Shown: piece after piece, positions 11,757 to 21,784 of the stretch
Layout: the number at the start of each line of letters is the position of its first letter
Position numbering within the stretch: the stretch's first letter is position 1
Assembly: GCA_003833135.1 (NCBI GenBank)
Contig: QZLH01000305.1
Location: forward strand, 56,558 to 85,702
DNA: 29,145 nt
Source of the DNA: Oehlia diaphana
Lineage: Eukaryota; Glomeromycota; Glomeromycetes; Glomerales; Glomeraceae
Direction of reading: 5' to 3'
Made by a program: the position numbers and the translations under genes
Notes under the pieces: generated by a model
What the model saw: the letters and a program-made list of their open reading frames with translations, nothing else
Database searches by the model: none
Told to the model about the DNA's origin: nothing

Positions 11757-12425
11757 GCGCTGTAGTATACAGAAATCGGATAATTAGTTAATATGTAAGG
11801 CGCAGTAAATTAGAATAAGTATTAACAGTAACGCAGATCATCAGTTAAGAATTCTAGAATATAGATGTAGATCATTAATTGTGCCAAATAATAGGACGAT
11901 CATTAGACAAATAATGAAAAACTCCTATCACATGAGTATAAACTAGATATATGTAATGTTTCGTATTACATAGTTCTTTACATCAATTGCCATTTTAAAT
12001 TTTATAAAAAGGACCCATTTCTGACTTGATAGTTAAGCAATCAGATTATGAACTGAGAAAAATAAAAATTGATATTTTTGAATATTTTAACCCTTTAATT
12101 ATTTTGACTCGATTCTTTAGCCTTTTCTTATGAGTAAAAGTGCGTAGTCAACTAATTACTAACAAAAGGTATATGTGAAAGGCCTGAATATAATAGTTCT
12201 ATTAGTCCGAATGTACATTACCTATATTGATGAACAGGAGAAGAATCCAAAGAGTGCAATAATTAAAGAAGTGGATAACGAAGTCTGGGGAGATTTACTA
12301 ATGAAGGGAAACTCTCACACTTCATTCTTAACAACAAATCTAAACCAAGCAACCAACCAACATAATTATATCTAGATTTTACTAACTTTGACGTCTTCAC
12401 GTGGCAGGTGGAGCCGACAGCGCTT
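11757..12425 (+). mobile_element. Element E, copy 2 (plus orientation)
   Basis: It begins GCGCTGTAGTATACAG and ends GGAGCCGACAGCGCT, and is very similar throughout to copy 3 at 13789-14486. The flanks ATAGAAGAT and TTAGAGAAA are similar but not identical, so an 8-9 bp target duplication is possible but unproven. It lies inside the right terminal repeat of the pogo-like carrier, leaving only about 17 bp of that repeat beyond it. A frame at 12175-12375 has some protein-like stretches but is broken in the other copies. Confidence 0.8.
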
Positions 12426-12442
12426 AGAGAAAGTTGACTGTA

Positions 12443-13788
12443 GTATTAATTTTAAAATTTTTTTTTACTGTTTATTATTAATTGAATATTGTTAATCTAC
12501 TTATATATTATGTTAAATGTATTTAATAAAATATTTATTTTTAATTAATAAATTATTTTATAAATTATATATATTATAATAAAAATTTAATTAGAACAAT
12601 GTTTAGTGATCATAATAAAACCTTTACTTAGAGCTATTAATAAAAAATATTTTTAGAACCTTATTTATATAAGTATTTTTCAGGGTTCTTATCAAATCAT
12701 ATAAATTTTTATAATTTTAGTTATGAATAATATGAAAATTCTAAATTTATAATCTTGAAATTCAATAATCAGATTTTAATAAATTATATGCCATTATATT
12801 GGTCTTAATAAGAAGATTTGAATGGTATAAATTTATTGTGATCAGATCAAAATTATTGCATTTTAAATTTTTATACTAAATTATATAATAATACTATTTA
12901 TATTAATAATTGCAAGTGTTTTTTTAATAATAACTTCTTAATTATTAATAATTATTCATGTTTATTTTAACCATAGATTCTTAAATACTTAAATAATATA
13001 AAAGTTTCAAGTTTCATCTAAATATTTATGGCTTTACTCAAAGCTTTAAAATCAAATTAGCAAATGATTGACATATGATTGGTAAATACTATAATTATTG
13101 AATATTTCAGCCATATGGGATATTTTTGGAATAGCCTTATTAATCTGTTGTAGATCAAATTGACATATATTTTAAAATTAATATATGGTCTAAATTATCA
13201 GTTTATTTTTGATAATATCTTAAAATTGCATAAATAATGCTTTTCTTATATAATTAATCATGTTAATTTAAAACATATGTTAATTTGGTTATAATAAATC
13301 TAACTAATTAATCCAGGTAGAAGATGTGTCAATAATATATTAAATTATTAAGTCTAACCAATTGTCCTAGATAGGAGGGTGTGTCAAATTTCAAAAATAT
13401 GCCTATATATATGCTCAAAGCCAATTTTGGTACTACATTTTTTTTATCATAATAATTTTATAGTATATTTTTAATAATTTAAATTACTGAATAAAATAAT
13501 TATAAAATTTTTTTGAGTAAATATGGCTTTGCTTAAAGCTCTTAAAAAAACATAATAATTAATATAATATAATCTTAACAAGATTATATTTAGTATATTT
13601 ACTCTATTTACTACCTAATGTATAACTATAAGAAAAAATACTTAATTTTAATATATTTTATAGATCATCTGGTATAAGAATAAATATGATGTTTGCAAAA
13701 ATAAAATTAAATCAAAACTATTGACTCTAATATACTGTAATTTTATGTTATATCATTATTTGATAAAAATTAATAATAAACATTAAAT
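12443..13788. other. Gene-free AT-rich DNA with small repeats
   Basis: No coding frame is visible. The first part resembles the continuation of the 184-bp tandem repeat. ATGGCTTTACTCAAAGCTTT near 13029 and ATGGCTTTGCTTAAAGCTCT near 13524 are direct repeats about 500 bp apart, and GCTCAAAGCC near 13413 is an inverted partial copy. A degenerate ~53-bp duplication, TCTAACTAATTAATCC and GTCTAACCAATTGTCC, lies at about 13298-13387. Confidence 0.5.
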
Positions 13789-14486
13789 GAACGCTGTAGT
13801 ATGCAAAAATCGACTAATAATTAATATGTAAGGCGCAGTAAATTAGAATAGGTGATAACAGTAACGCAGATCATCAGTTAAGAATTCTAGAATATAGACG
13901 TAGATCATTAATTGTGCCAAATAATGGGACGATCAATTAGATTTTACAAATTAGGAAGAGTTGATCATTTTAAGATGAACTCCTATCACATGAGTATAAA
14001 CTGGATATATGTAATGTTTCGTATTACATAGTTCTTTGCATCAATTGCCATTTTAAATTTTATAAAAAGGACCCATTTTTGACTTGATAGTCAAGCAATC
14101 AGATTTTGAACTGAGAAAAATAAAAATTGATATTTTGAATATTTTAACCCTTTAATTATTTTGACTCGATTCTTTAGCCTTTTCTTATGAGTAAAAGTGC
14201 GTAGTCAATTAATTACTAACCAAAGGTATATGTGAAAAGCATGAACATAATAGTTCTATTAGTCTGAATGTATATTACCTATATTAATGAATAGGAGAAG
14301 AATCCAAAGAGTGCAATAATTAAAGAAAGTGGATGAAGAAGTCTGGAGAGATTTATTAATGAAGGGAAACTCTCACACTTCGTTCTTAACAACAAATCTA
14401 AACCAAGCAACCAACCAACATATAATATCTAGATTTTACTAACTTTGACGTCTTCACGTGGCAGGTGGAGCCGACAACGCTTTGCA
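13789..14486 (+). mobile_element. Element E, copy 3 (stand-alone)
   Basis: It runs from ACGCTGTAGTATGCAAAA to GGAGCCGACAACGCT. It matches copy 2 closely for almost its full length (about 0.7 kb) and carries an extra stretch near 13935-13970 that copy 2 lacks but copy 1 has (ATTTTACAAATTAGG... TTGATCA). As the only copy outside another transposon, it shows that E is an independent unit with its own ends. It encodes no recognisable transposase. Flanks AAATGA and TTGCAG do not form an obvious target duplication. Confidence 0.8.
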
Positions 14487-14557
14487 GTAGAAAGAGATTA
14501 AACTACTAAAAAAATTCAAATTTTCTTTTATATGCCAAAAATATTCTAAATGTTATA

Positions 14558-15113
14558 CACAGTAAAATTCGATATAACGGAACTATTCGTTCCAGTAAAA
14601 ATATCCAGTATATCAAGACTTCCGATATATCAAAAAATTTCGATATACCAGATTTTATATATAAATTATATGAAATTCCATTATATCAAGTTTTTATTTG
14701 TGCGACATGTACGACGAACATTGAAAATTTAGATTATTCTTTTTTAAAACATTATTTGAGAAATTTTATACACTAAATTTACCAAAACTTAAAAAAATTT
14801 TGCTTTTTCTTATTATCCAAAATAATTTTAAAAATTATCATGTTGCTCAAATAAAATGGGATTATCTGTATCATGTGAAAATACTGTAATTTTATTGGTT
14901 TAAAATTTTGAATCGTCATGTGTTCTGATATATCGAATCATTTTTATTATAACTGTTCTGTTATTTGTTCCGTTATAGCTATTATTAAGATTTTACTAAT
15001 AAATTTCATTATATCAAACTTATTTTAATATATGTGATTTAGTTTCAGAAAAAAGTTCTGGTATAAAGCCAGTTCTGGTTTATTGGGGTTCCATTATATC
15101 GAATTTTACTATG
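14558..15113. mobile_element. Short TA-flanked element with GATATAACG ends
   Basis: The left end CACAGTAAAATTCGATATAA and the right end TTATATCGAATTTTACTATG are inverted copies of at least 25 bp. Both are flanked by TA (14556-14557 and 15114-15115). The terminal AGTAAAATTCGATATAACGG resembles the ends of pogo/mariner-type elements and of the element at 23415. At 556 bp with no transposase frame, it is a MITE that must have been mobilised in trans. Confidence 0.85.
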
Positions 15114-15115
15114 TA

Positions 15116-15680
15116 ATTTGTTCAGATTTTATATTAATTCATTTTTTATTTTTTTTAGTAATTTCATCCCTTTTTACTGCAAAATGCCCAAATATATAAT
15201 AAATTAATAATTAATAGTGTATTAAGAACTGGGTTAAACTGGACAAACTAATTGAAAGTAATAAATAATAAATCTTTTTGTATTCTATTACATAAAAAAG
15301 ATCTATGCACATCTTAAATTATTAATTTTATTATTTGAACCTCCAGGATTAATTTTATTTCAAAATATACTTTTTATTTAATAAAGTATACATAAAATCA
15401 ATAATTGAGAAAAATATTTCTAATTTGAATGAATAGGCTAAAGCTTGATATAAATATTTAAAAAAATATGACAATCTTATTTTTATCTATATAAGTAAGA
15501 AGAATTAGAAATCTAATTAAATCATTAATCAAATTAATCATTCAATTAGCTTTTTATATTTTATTTTATTTAAAAGTAGGAATTATTAGAAAGTCTGAAG
15601 CATTCTATTTAATTTTATAAATTATGATAAATAAAATGTTAAAATTACAAGATAATTTTATCTTTATAGATTATTTCATA
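15116..15680. other. Gene-free AT-rich DNA
   Basis: Low-complexity AT-rich sequence between two transposons. I see no coding frame, RNA gene or repeat worth listing. Confidence 0.6.
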
Positions 15681-16411
15681 TACACTGCTCTACAATAAAT
15701 TACCAGATTTGACAAAATTTGCATAGTAATTTTCACGTTGCATATAAGTTCATGATTTTTTAATAAAATTCAGCCATAATTTTTTTATTTGAAAGTTGAT
15801 TATAGATAGTTTTTATACATCAAATAAATAAATATAATCAATTATAAATATAAAAAAATTTTCTTATTGCAAAATAATATAAAAAATTATAAAATTCATA
15901 CTTTGAGTCAACTTTTTAAAATTTTAGAAAATTTTCTTTATTTTTTTAATATATGAAAGCTACAATTGATTGGCTTTCAAATAAAAAAATTTTGACTGAA
16001 TTTATGAGAATTCATAAATTTTTATATAGCCTGAAAATTAACAATTTTACTAATAAATCTTAAAAAATTTGTAATTACATAGTAAAATTAACAATAATTG
16101 ACAAATTTTAGGCTATATAAAACTTAACGAATTCTCTATAAAATTCAGTCAAAATTTTTTTGTTTGAAAGTCAATCAATTGTAGCTTTTATGCATTAAAA
16201 AATAAAAAAAATTTTCTAAAATTTTAAAGAGTTGACTCATTACTAAAATTAAGTAAAAATTTCATAATTTTTTATATTATTTTGTGATGAGAAAATTTTT
16301 TTATATTTATAATTTTTCTTTTTATTTATTTTGATATATAAAAACTATTTATAATCAGCTTTTAAATAAAAAAATTTTGGCTGAATTTTATTAAAAATCT
16401 GTAAACTTATA

Positions 16412-18077
16412 TAGTGGCCATCAAAAATAACATACCACCCTAATTGCCAATCAAAAATCATGTGCATTATTTTTTGTACTTGATAAAATAAATACAAATT
16501 TAACTAAATTAAGAAATATACTCAACAATCTTTTATATCATACCAAATTTGGCTTAATTTATTGATAAATTATCACGAAGCTACGTATTTTATCACTTTT
16601 TAGTGGTGCGTTACTTATGACAGTTTATGTCAAAACAAAATAATGATATTTTTTTCGAAGACTTATATATATACTCAAAGAAAGTTTTCATAATGTAAAG
16701 TGTTTATTAGTTATTTTAATATTTCTTTTTAATCTTTTTTTTACTTCAAATATGTCAAACCAACTAACAATTGAACAAAGGGCTCGAGCACTTCAATTAT
16801 TAGATTTGGGGCTTAGTTCAAGAGAAGTAGCCACAAAAATTGGTGAAAATGTTTACTATACAAGTATTTTACGACTAAAAAAGAAGTATGAAGAGACTAA
16901 TAGTATCGAAAACAAACCAAAATCTGGACGTCCACGCAAGTTAACTGACCGTGATGAAAGAATTATAGTTCAACGTATAATGACGGATGAGTGTTCTACA
17001 GCAGTAAGCGTCTAAAAATCCCTAAAAGTTGTTGATAATATTGAAGTAAGTGAAAGCACAGTGCACAGAGCATTAAATAGAAATGGATTATTTGTTCGGG
17101 TAAAACGTAAGAAGCCTCTATTATCAAAAACTCACTGTAAAAAATGATTGAAATTTGCGCGAAAGTATAAGTTATGGACGGTGAGTGACTGGAATAAAGT
17201 TGTGTGGTCTGACAAGTCCAAATTTCAGATTTTTGGGTCAGACGGCCGTGCTTATTGCTGGAAAAAACCTGAAGAAGCTCTTACAACTCGGCATGTGAAG
17301 CCTACAGTTAAGTTTGGTGAGGGAAGTGTCTTTGTATGAGGATGCTTTACCTTTCTTAAAGTGGGATACTTATGTAAAATTAATGGTAGACTTGATGCTG
17401 AATTATATCGAAGAATTCTTGATGAAGACTTCTTAGAAACATTAAAATATTATGATTTAGACTGCTTAAATATAATTTTTCAACAGGATAATGATCCAAA
17501 GCACATGGCAAAATGTACTTTATAGTGGTTTGAGGTAAATAATATTCAGTTACTCAGTTGGCCACCTCAATCTCCAGATCTTAATCCTATTAAACACCTT
17601 TAGAATGATGTAGACCATCATCTTAGACAGTTAAATATGGAAATTAGGGGTAAAGATACGCTGTGGGAACATGTTTCAAAAATATGGAATGAAACATCAT
17701 TAGAGGCATGTATAAAGTTAATAAATACAATATCAGAGAAAATTAATGATGTTTTAAAAGCTGGAGGAGGGTATACAAGATGGTAGTTTTATTTTTAAAA
17801 AGGAGTTTATAATTTATTTTAGCATATTTTTTTGTTAAATATAAAAAAATAAATAAAAATTCAATTGCCATCAAAAGTAACGCACCAGCATTTTCTTACA
17901 AATTGTTGTGTAATTTAAAATTCATCCAATTAAAATACTCTAAAAATTATTTGTTTATTGCATCACATGATGAACTAAATATAGAAACTTATTCATTTTA
18001 ATTGGGTTTAATTTGACAGATTTACACATGATTTTTAATTGGCAATTAAGGTGATGCGTTATTTTTGATGGCCACTG
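16412..18077 (+). mobile_element. Full-length, inactive Tc1 transposon
   Basis: Terminal inverted repeats of at least 55 bp begin (C/T)AGTGGCCATCAAAAATAAC at both ends and are flanked by the TA target duplication (16410-16411 and 18078-18079). At 1,666 bp it has the usual Tc1 size. It carries one transposase frame (16752-17786) with five stops. Besides the outer ends there are internal copies of the tip sequence in reversed orientation: GGTGCGTTACTTATGACA at 16605-16622 and GCCATCAAAAGTAACGCACC at 17867-17886. Thus each end can form a small hairpin. A TATATATATACTC box at 16664-16676 precedes the transposase. The element sits in the right arm of a foldback element. Confidence 0.95.
16752..17786 (+). 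pseudogene. Tc1 transposase pseudogene (DD34E, five stops)
   Basis: This is one uninterrupted frame of 344 codons, the normal Tc1 transposase length, with no frameshift. The N-terminus has a helix-turn-helix (LTIEQRARALQLLDLGLSSR) and then the GRPR motif. The catalytic domain has Asp at 17211 (VVWSDKSKF), Asp at 17487 (FQQDNDPKH) and the SPDLNPI block, whose third catalytic position at 17592 is Lys instead of Glu. The spacing is exactly DD34E. Stops lie at 17013 (TAA), 17145 (TGA), 17337 (TGA), 17523 (TAG) and 17601 (TAG). Each can be explained by one C-to-T or G-to-A change from CAA, CGA, TGG or CAG, and so can Glu to Lys. The enzyme would cut and paste the element at TA sites; this copy cannot make it. 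Confidence 0.95.
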
Positions 18078-18456
18078 TATGTAACATAAAAATTACTATG
18101 CAAATTTGATCAAATTCGGTAATTTATTGTAGGGTAGTGTAGACCATACCAAATCTTTTAGGTTACTGTTTTTCTATAGAGTGAAGAATAGAAGATCCTG
18201 CACAAACTACTATATAAAAGGCTATACAATTAGCAAGTTAAAGAAACAGTTATAGTACTATTGGCACTATAAGTTATATGACAAAAAATGGTGATACAAT
18301 AGTTCAGTCACTTTGTGTAGATGCTCTTTTTTCAATATGCTGAAACTGAAAATATTATTATTAGAATTGTTGTACAAGTTCCAAACATAGAATTTATTTT
18401 TTGAAGAATTTGAAACATATGATAATCATATGCATTTGAATAGGCAAAAAGGATAA

Positions 18457-20453
18457 AATAATTATGCTTGTGTTATTGAGTACTGGGAAAAACCCTTAAT
18501 AATACAGTATATAAATAGATCAGCCATCTCTTTAGGGCCAGAATTACGCAATGCCATCTGGAATTATCCAAAAAATGATATTTTAATCCTTCACATTGGT
18601 AATACAATAGGGCTGGTATTTATTGTTATTTAAGAAGAATACTCTTAGGTATTTCTCACCATTTTTATATTTACATGCCAGAGTGGCACTGTTTTAATTA
18701 GGTGGTTTAATTTGCAGTTTTATAGTAATTGCTTTAAATTCTTTTATTTAGTACCTATGTGATTAGCACTGTAACTTTGTTCACATAGATTTTAAAAATA
18801 AAAATAAAGAATTAAACAAAGAATTTAATTTTTTACAAATATAATATCTTGCTATCTACTGATCCAATCAAAATGATCTATAGCTTATTGAAATCAGCTC
18901 ATCAAGACGAATTAAATGGTATCAATAAAGGTAAATATTTATTAATAGAATCCAGAAATTTTCATATTTTTTTATCTAAAATAAAAAGAAAATTATATTT
19001 ATTGTAAATGTTACTCAAAGATATTTAGATTTCAAATATAAAAATGTTAAAATATGAAATCACATAAAATTTTGATAAAAATACTCTACATTCATGATAA
19101 AGAACACTTGAAATATTTTATTTATCATCCAAACTATTTTTTATGTCAGTATTTCAATACTTGGTCCCCTAGTCTAGGCTGGGGTATAGCCTGGCTTTTG
19201 CTTTGATATGAAGCTATTTGGACTGAATGTTCTGAGTTTTCCAATTGGATTGCATTAATATTTATAGCAGGAATGGCAAAAGGATTCTGAGCAGGATGTT
19301 CCTTGGAAAATGGAAGTGATAATAGGAAGATTATGCAGTGATGAAAGAGACACTTTCTTTGCTTATCACTATACCAAAAAAATGTGTAAAAAACTATATT
19401 GCACAAGTGATTGCAAAAAAGTTGTCAGCAAGTGGAATGCAAAGGATAAGCAAGTTTGATGGAGGCTGCTCTATGCAGAAGGAATAATCGTGAAGCGGGA
19501 TGATTTGCTAAGGAAATTATCAAGTCATTACCCACATGTTCTAATGGTTACTCATTGTCATGAGTGCACTGCTAGAATCGTCTTGCGATATTGGTTTTGT
19601 TACTGTTGCATTTATCATTGTTGATCAACTTTTTTTCTATATTCAAATTTGTTATTTGCATAAAGGAAGTTAGATAGTAATTTTAATTTTTTTTATATTA
19701 ATTATCGTAATATACAAAATCTTTAACATTATCCCATCTTAGACTAAGCCACTAATGTAAAAATAAATTATTATTGCATAATATCATTGATATTTGCATT
19801 ATATCATTTATACCATTTAGTATAAATATCACACATGGGTATAAATAATAATTTTATAGGTAATTACTCTGGCTATGCTGAAAACGATTATTTATTCATA
19901 TATATATAGTACATATGTATATATGAAGCGAGATCGTGGACGTCTGCATGATAATAGATTCGCAAATGTGTCGTTTTTGACCTGTACGATGAGCGATGAA
20001 CCTGACTTGACCCGCATAATATTAAAGGAGGGTCAAGTCCAATACTTTTACTATACATTTATTGGATAAGGATATTTAAAATATCATTCGAACTGTGAAG
20101 CAATAAGCTGCTTTATCCCATCGGTATTATGTATACACCGATGGATTTTTTTATAAATTATTCCACCGGTATAAAAAAAGTATAAAAAAGTATAAATCCA
20201 TCGGTGTATACGCCATACACAATGAGATAAACCTGTTATCCCATGGGCATCTAATAAATACTCCATATACACCGATGCTCCCCTCCCTTCGGGGGGGGGC
20301 CAAGGCATCGGTGAATATTTCAGTTATTCATTGATACCCATGGAATAACAAGTATATCTTAGGACAGATGAAAATGGTGCCACTCGTATTACTACTACTA
20401 ACCCCGATTTGATTGTACGATATCCAACCAGTCGTGAACAACTAGAAATTTAA
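18457..20453 (+). pseudogene. Scattered fragments of an unrecognised gene
   Basis: Five + strand pieces have protein-like composition. They are 18457-18633 (LGPELRNAIWNYPKNDILIL), about 18841-18930 (DPIKMIYSLLKSAHQDELNG, followed by a GTAAAT donor), 19268-19624 (119 codons with one TGA at 19457; contains GRLCSDERDTFFAYHYTKK and a Cys/His-rich stretch ending HCHEC), 19923-20069 (SDEPDLTRIILKEGQVQYF) and 20352-20453 (RTDENGATRITTTNPDLIVR). The last two lie in the same frame on either side of a pair of hairpins (20110-20351), as if that repeat had landed in the gene. I cannot name the family. Whether all five belong to one gene is inference. Confidence 0.4.
20110..20351. repeat. Two tandem ~120-bp hairpin units
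   Basis: Unit 1 (20110-20229) runs from TTTATCCCATCGG through ATACACCGATGGA to TCCATCGGTGTATACG and GAGATAAA, a nearly complete palindrome with an AT-rich loop. Unit 2 (20233-20351) has the same plan: GTTATCCCATGGGCATC, ATACACCGATGC, loop, GCATCGGTGAAT, GATACCCATGGAATAAC. The loop of unit 2 is CTCCCCTCCCTTCGGGGGGG, which pairs with itself around a TTCG tetraloop. The shared stem word CACCGATG/CATCGGTG occurs in both. It may be a small foldback MITE that duplicated, or a structured RNA. No target duplication is certain. Confidence 0.75.
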
Positions 20454-20786
20454 ATTGCTATTTAGAAAATTATTATTCGAAATGAGTACTTGAAAAGTGG
20501 GTGGAGTTACAAATTTTATTTGGGATCACATACATATAAAGAGTTGAATGCATCTGGATTTAACTGTTTAAAGTTAACCTGTTAACAAAAGTCAGATATG
20601 CACTGCACTACCGGTTTCACCTAAAACAAAACCTTATTAGGACAAAATGCAAAAGTATATTATGTATAGATTTTTAAAGTAATTAAAAAATATGTTTACA
20701 TTCTCTTTATTTAGTTTATATAGTTTGTATTAAATATAAATTTTATTTAATTAATTAGCATAAATATTAAATTAATTAATAGATTA
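20454..20786. other. Gene-free stretch 3' of the hydrolase gene
   Basis: AT-rich DNA between the degraded fragments and the stop codon of the minus-strand hydrolase. It should contain that gene's 3' untranslated region. AATAAA-like words occur on the minus strand, for example at about 20710-20770, but none can be singled out as the poly(A) signal. Confidence 0.5.
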
Positions 20787-21784
20787 CTAATTCTCACTTC
20801 CACTTGTGCTATCAACTTGTAGCCATTTCTGAATAACATCAATTAAAACATCTTCCATTTGTTGATAAACAAAAAAATGATCCACACCTTTCAACTCCAC
20901 AACATTCCATCTTTCATTCCCCAATACATTATTATCTTTAATCCATTGTTTATATTTACTTGCTCTTGTGAATTGATCACTATCACCAAATATAAATAAT
21001 ACTCTAGTTGATGAAGATGAAAGTAAATTTTGTAAATTAGTTTGATAAGCTGACGAACGAAAGAACGTAAGAAACCATATTACAGATAGGGGTAAAGATA
21101 TTAAAACAAATGATGTTGTAAATGGATACTGTGTTGGTGATGATGTCAATGATGTAGCCATTAATGATCCATAACTATAGCCCTACATAATTTTGAAGCG
21201 CAAAAAAGGGAAAGAATATTTTAAAATTTGAAAGAATTTTTACATAGAAAATTTCATAACTTACGATAATTATAACTTCAGATATTTTAGGAATTATTAC
21301 TATGTTATCATCACTTATTTTTCCGAAATTTGCTAAAAAATTTAACATCGTCCTGAAATCATTATTTTCTGGTTCTCCTGTCCAACTTGTTCTTCCTTTT
21401 GATTTTCCACTTCCTCTAAAATTAAATGCAAGCGTCAAATATCCTTTACGAAGAAAGAAATTTTCAACTGCAACTACTACATTATTATTATTATTACCAC
21501 CTATTCAACATTAAATTATTAAAAAAATATATTATTCTTAAATTATATCACTGAAAGTGAATTTATAAAAGAATTAAAATAAACGAACCTAATGGACCAT
21601 AAGGATGTGATATGATAACGGCTTTATCCTCTTGTTCTTGTACATTTTCTTTGGTCTTCCAATAAGATAATCTTGCTTCTAATCGAATACCATCATGTAT
21701 TGAAGGAAGAAATATCTCTTGAACTATTTTTTGTTTTGTCATAGTAAGAAGGTTATGCAAGTAATACTTTTCATTCATGAGCAT
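20787..21784 (-). CDS. Alpha/beta hydrolase, three exons
   Basis: Exons on the minus strand are 21784-21589, 21500-21265 and 21182-20787. They join in frame to 275 aa. Intron 1 (21588-21501, 88 bp) is GTTCGT...AATAG and intron 2 (21264-21183, 82 bp) is GTAAGT...TGTAG. The protein has HPYGPLGG near residue 60 (oxyanion region), then GYLTLAFNFRGSGKSKG and the nucleophile elbow GYSYGS with Ser147. Later come GDSDQF (Asp213 or Asp211) and GVDHFF with His246, a complete triad. The HPxxxxGG plus FNFRGxGxSxG plan is like the COG2945-type hydrolases found in bacteria and fungi; the substrate is unknown. It has no signal peptide, so it is probably cytosolic. The first ATG is chosen; Met3 is also possible. 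The gene is intact and head to head with the next hydrolase. Confidence 0.9.

Larger units (their letters stand above)
10635..12440. mobile_element. Pogo/Tigger-like non-autonomous element, filled by two E copies
   Basis: The left end CAGTCAACTCTCTCTAAG and the right end CTTAGAGAAAGTTGACTG are inverted copies. Both are flanked by TA (10633-10634 and 12441-12442), the target duplication of the Tc1/mariner superfamily. Subterminal GTGCACTTATAGAGG and GTGTACTTATAGAAG words are typical of pogo/Tigger-type ends. The element interrupts unit three of a tandem repeat, so the empty site can be read directly. No transposase is present. Of the 1,806 bp, roughly 1,380 are two inverted E elements (10785-11502 and 11757-12425). 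The carrier itself is only about 420 bp, a MITE. Its right end was split by the second E copy. Confidence 0.85.
15681..18141. mobile_element. Foldback element, interrupted by Tc1
   Basis: The left end TACACTGCTCTACAATAAAT and the right end (reverse complement TACACTACCCTACAATAAAT) are inverted repeats. Without the inserted Tc1 transposon the element is about 800 bp and almost entirely palindromic. The left arm (15681 to about 16050) mirrors the right arm (about 16085-16411 plus 18080-18141) around a centre near 16065. Matching words include GGCTATATAAA, GAAAGTCAATCAATTGTAGC and AATTTTATTAAAAAATC. There is no coding sequence. The TA at each end suggests a Tc1/mariner-type foldback MITE. Confidence 0.85.

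Noticed and set aside
12175..12375. 66-codon frame inside element E copy 2 with protein-like stretches
   Set aside because: The equivalent region in copies 1 and 3 is frameshifted or stopped, so it is not a conserved gene; at most a relic.
16752..17786. Reassigned stop codons in the Tc1 transposase
   Set aside because: All three stop types occur in frame, and the third catalytic residue is also changed; the intact hydrolase genes use ordinary stops. Decay explains it better.
19146..19406. 86-codon minus-strand frame
   Set aside because: It lies largely antisense to the better-supported + strand fragment at 19268-19624.
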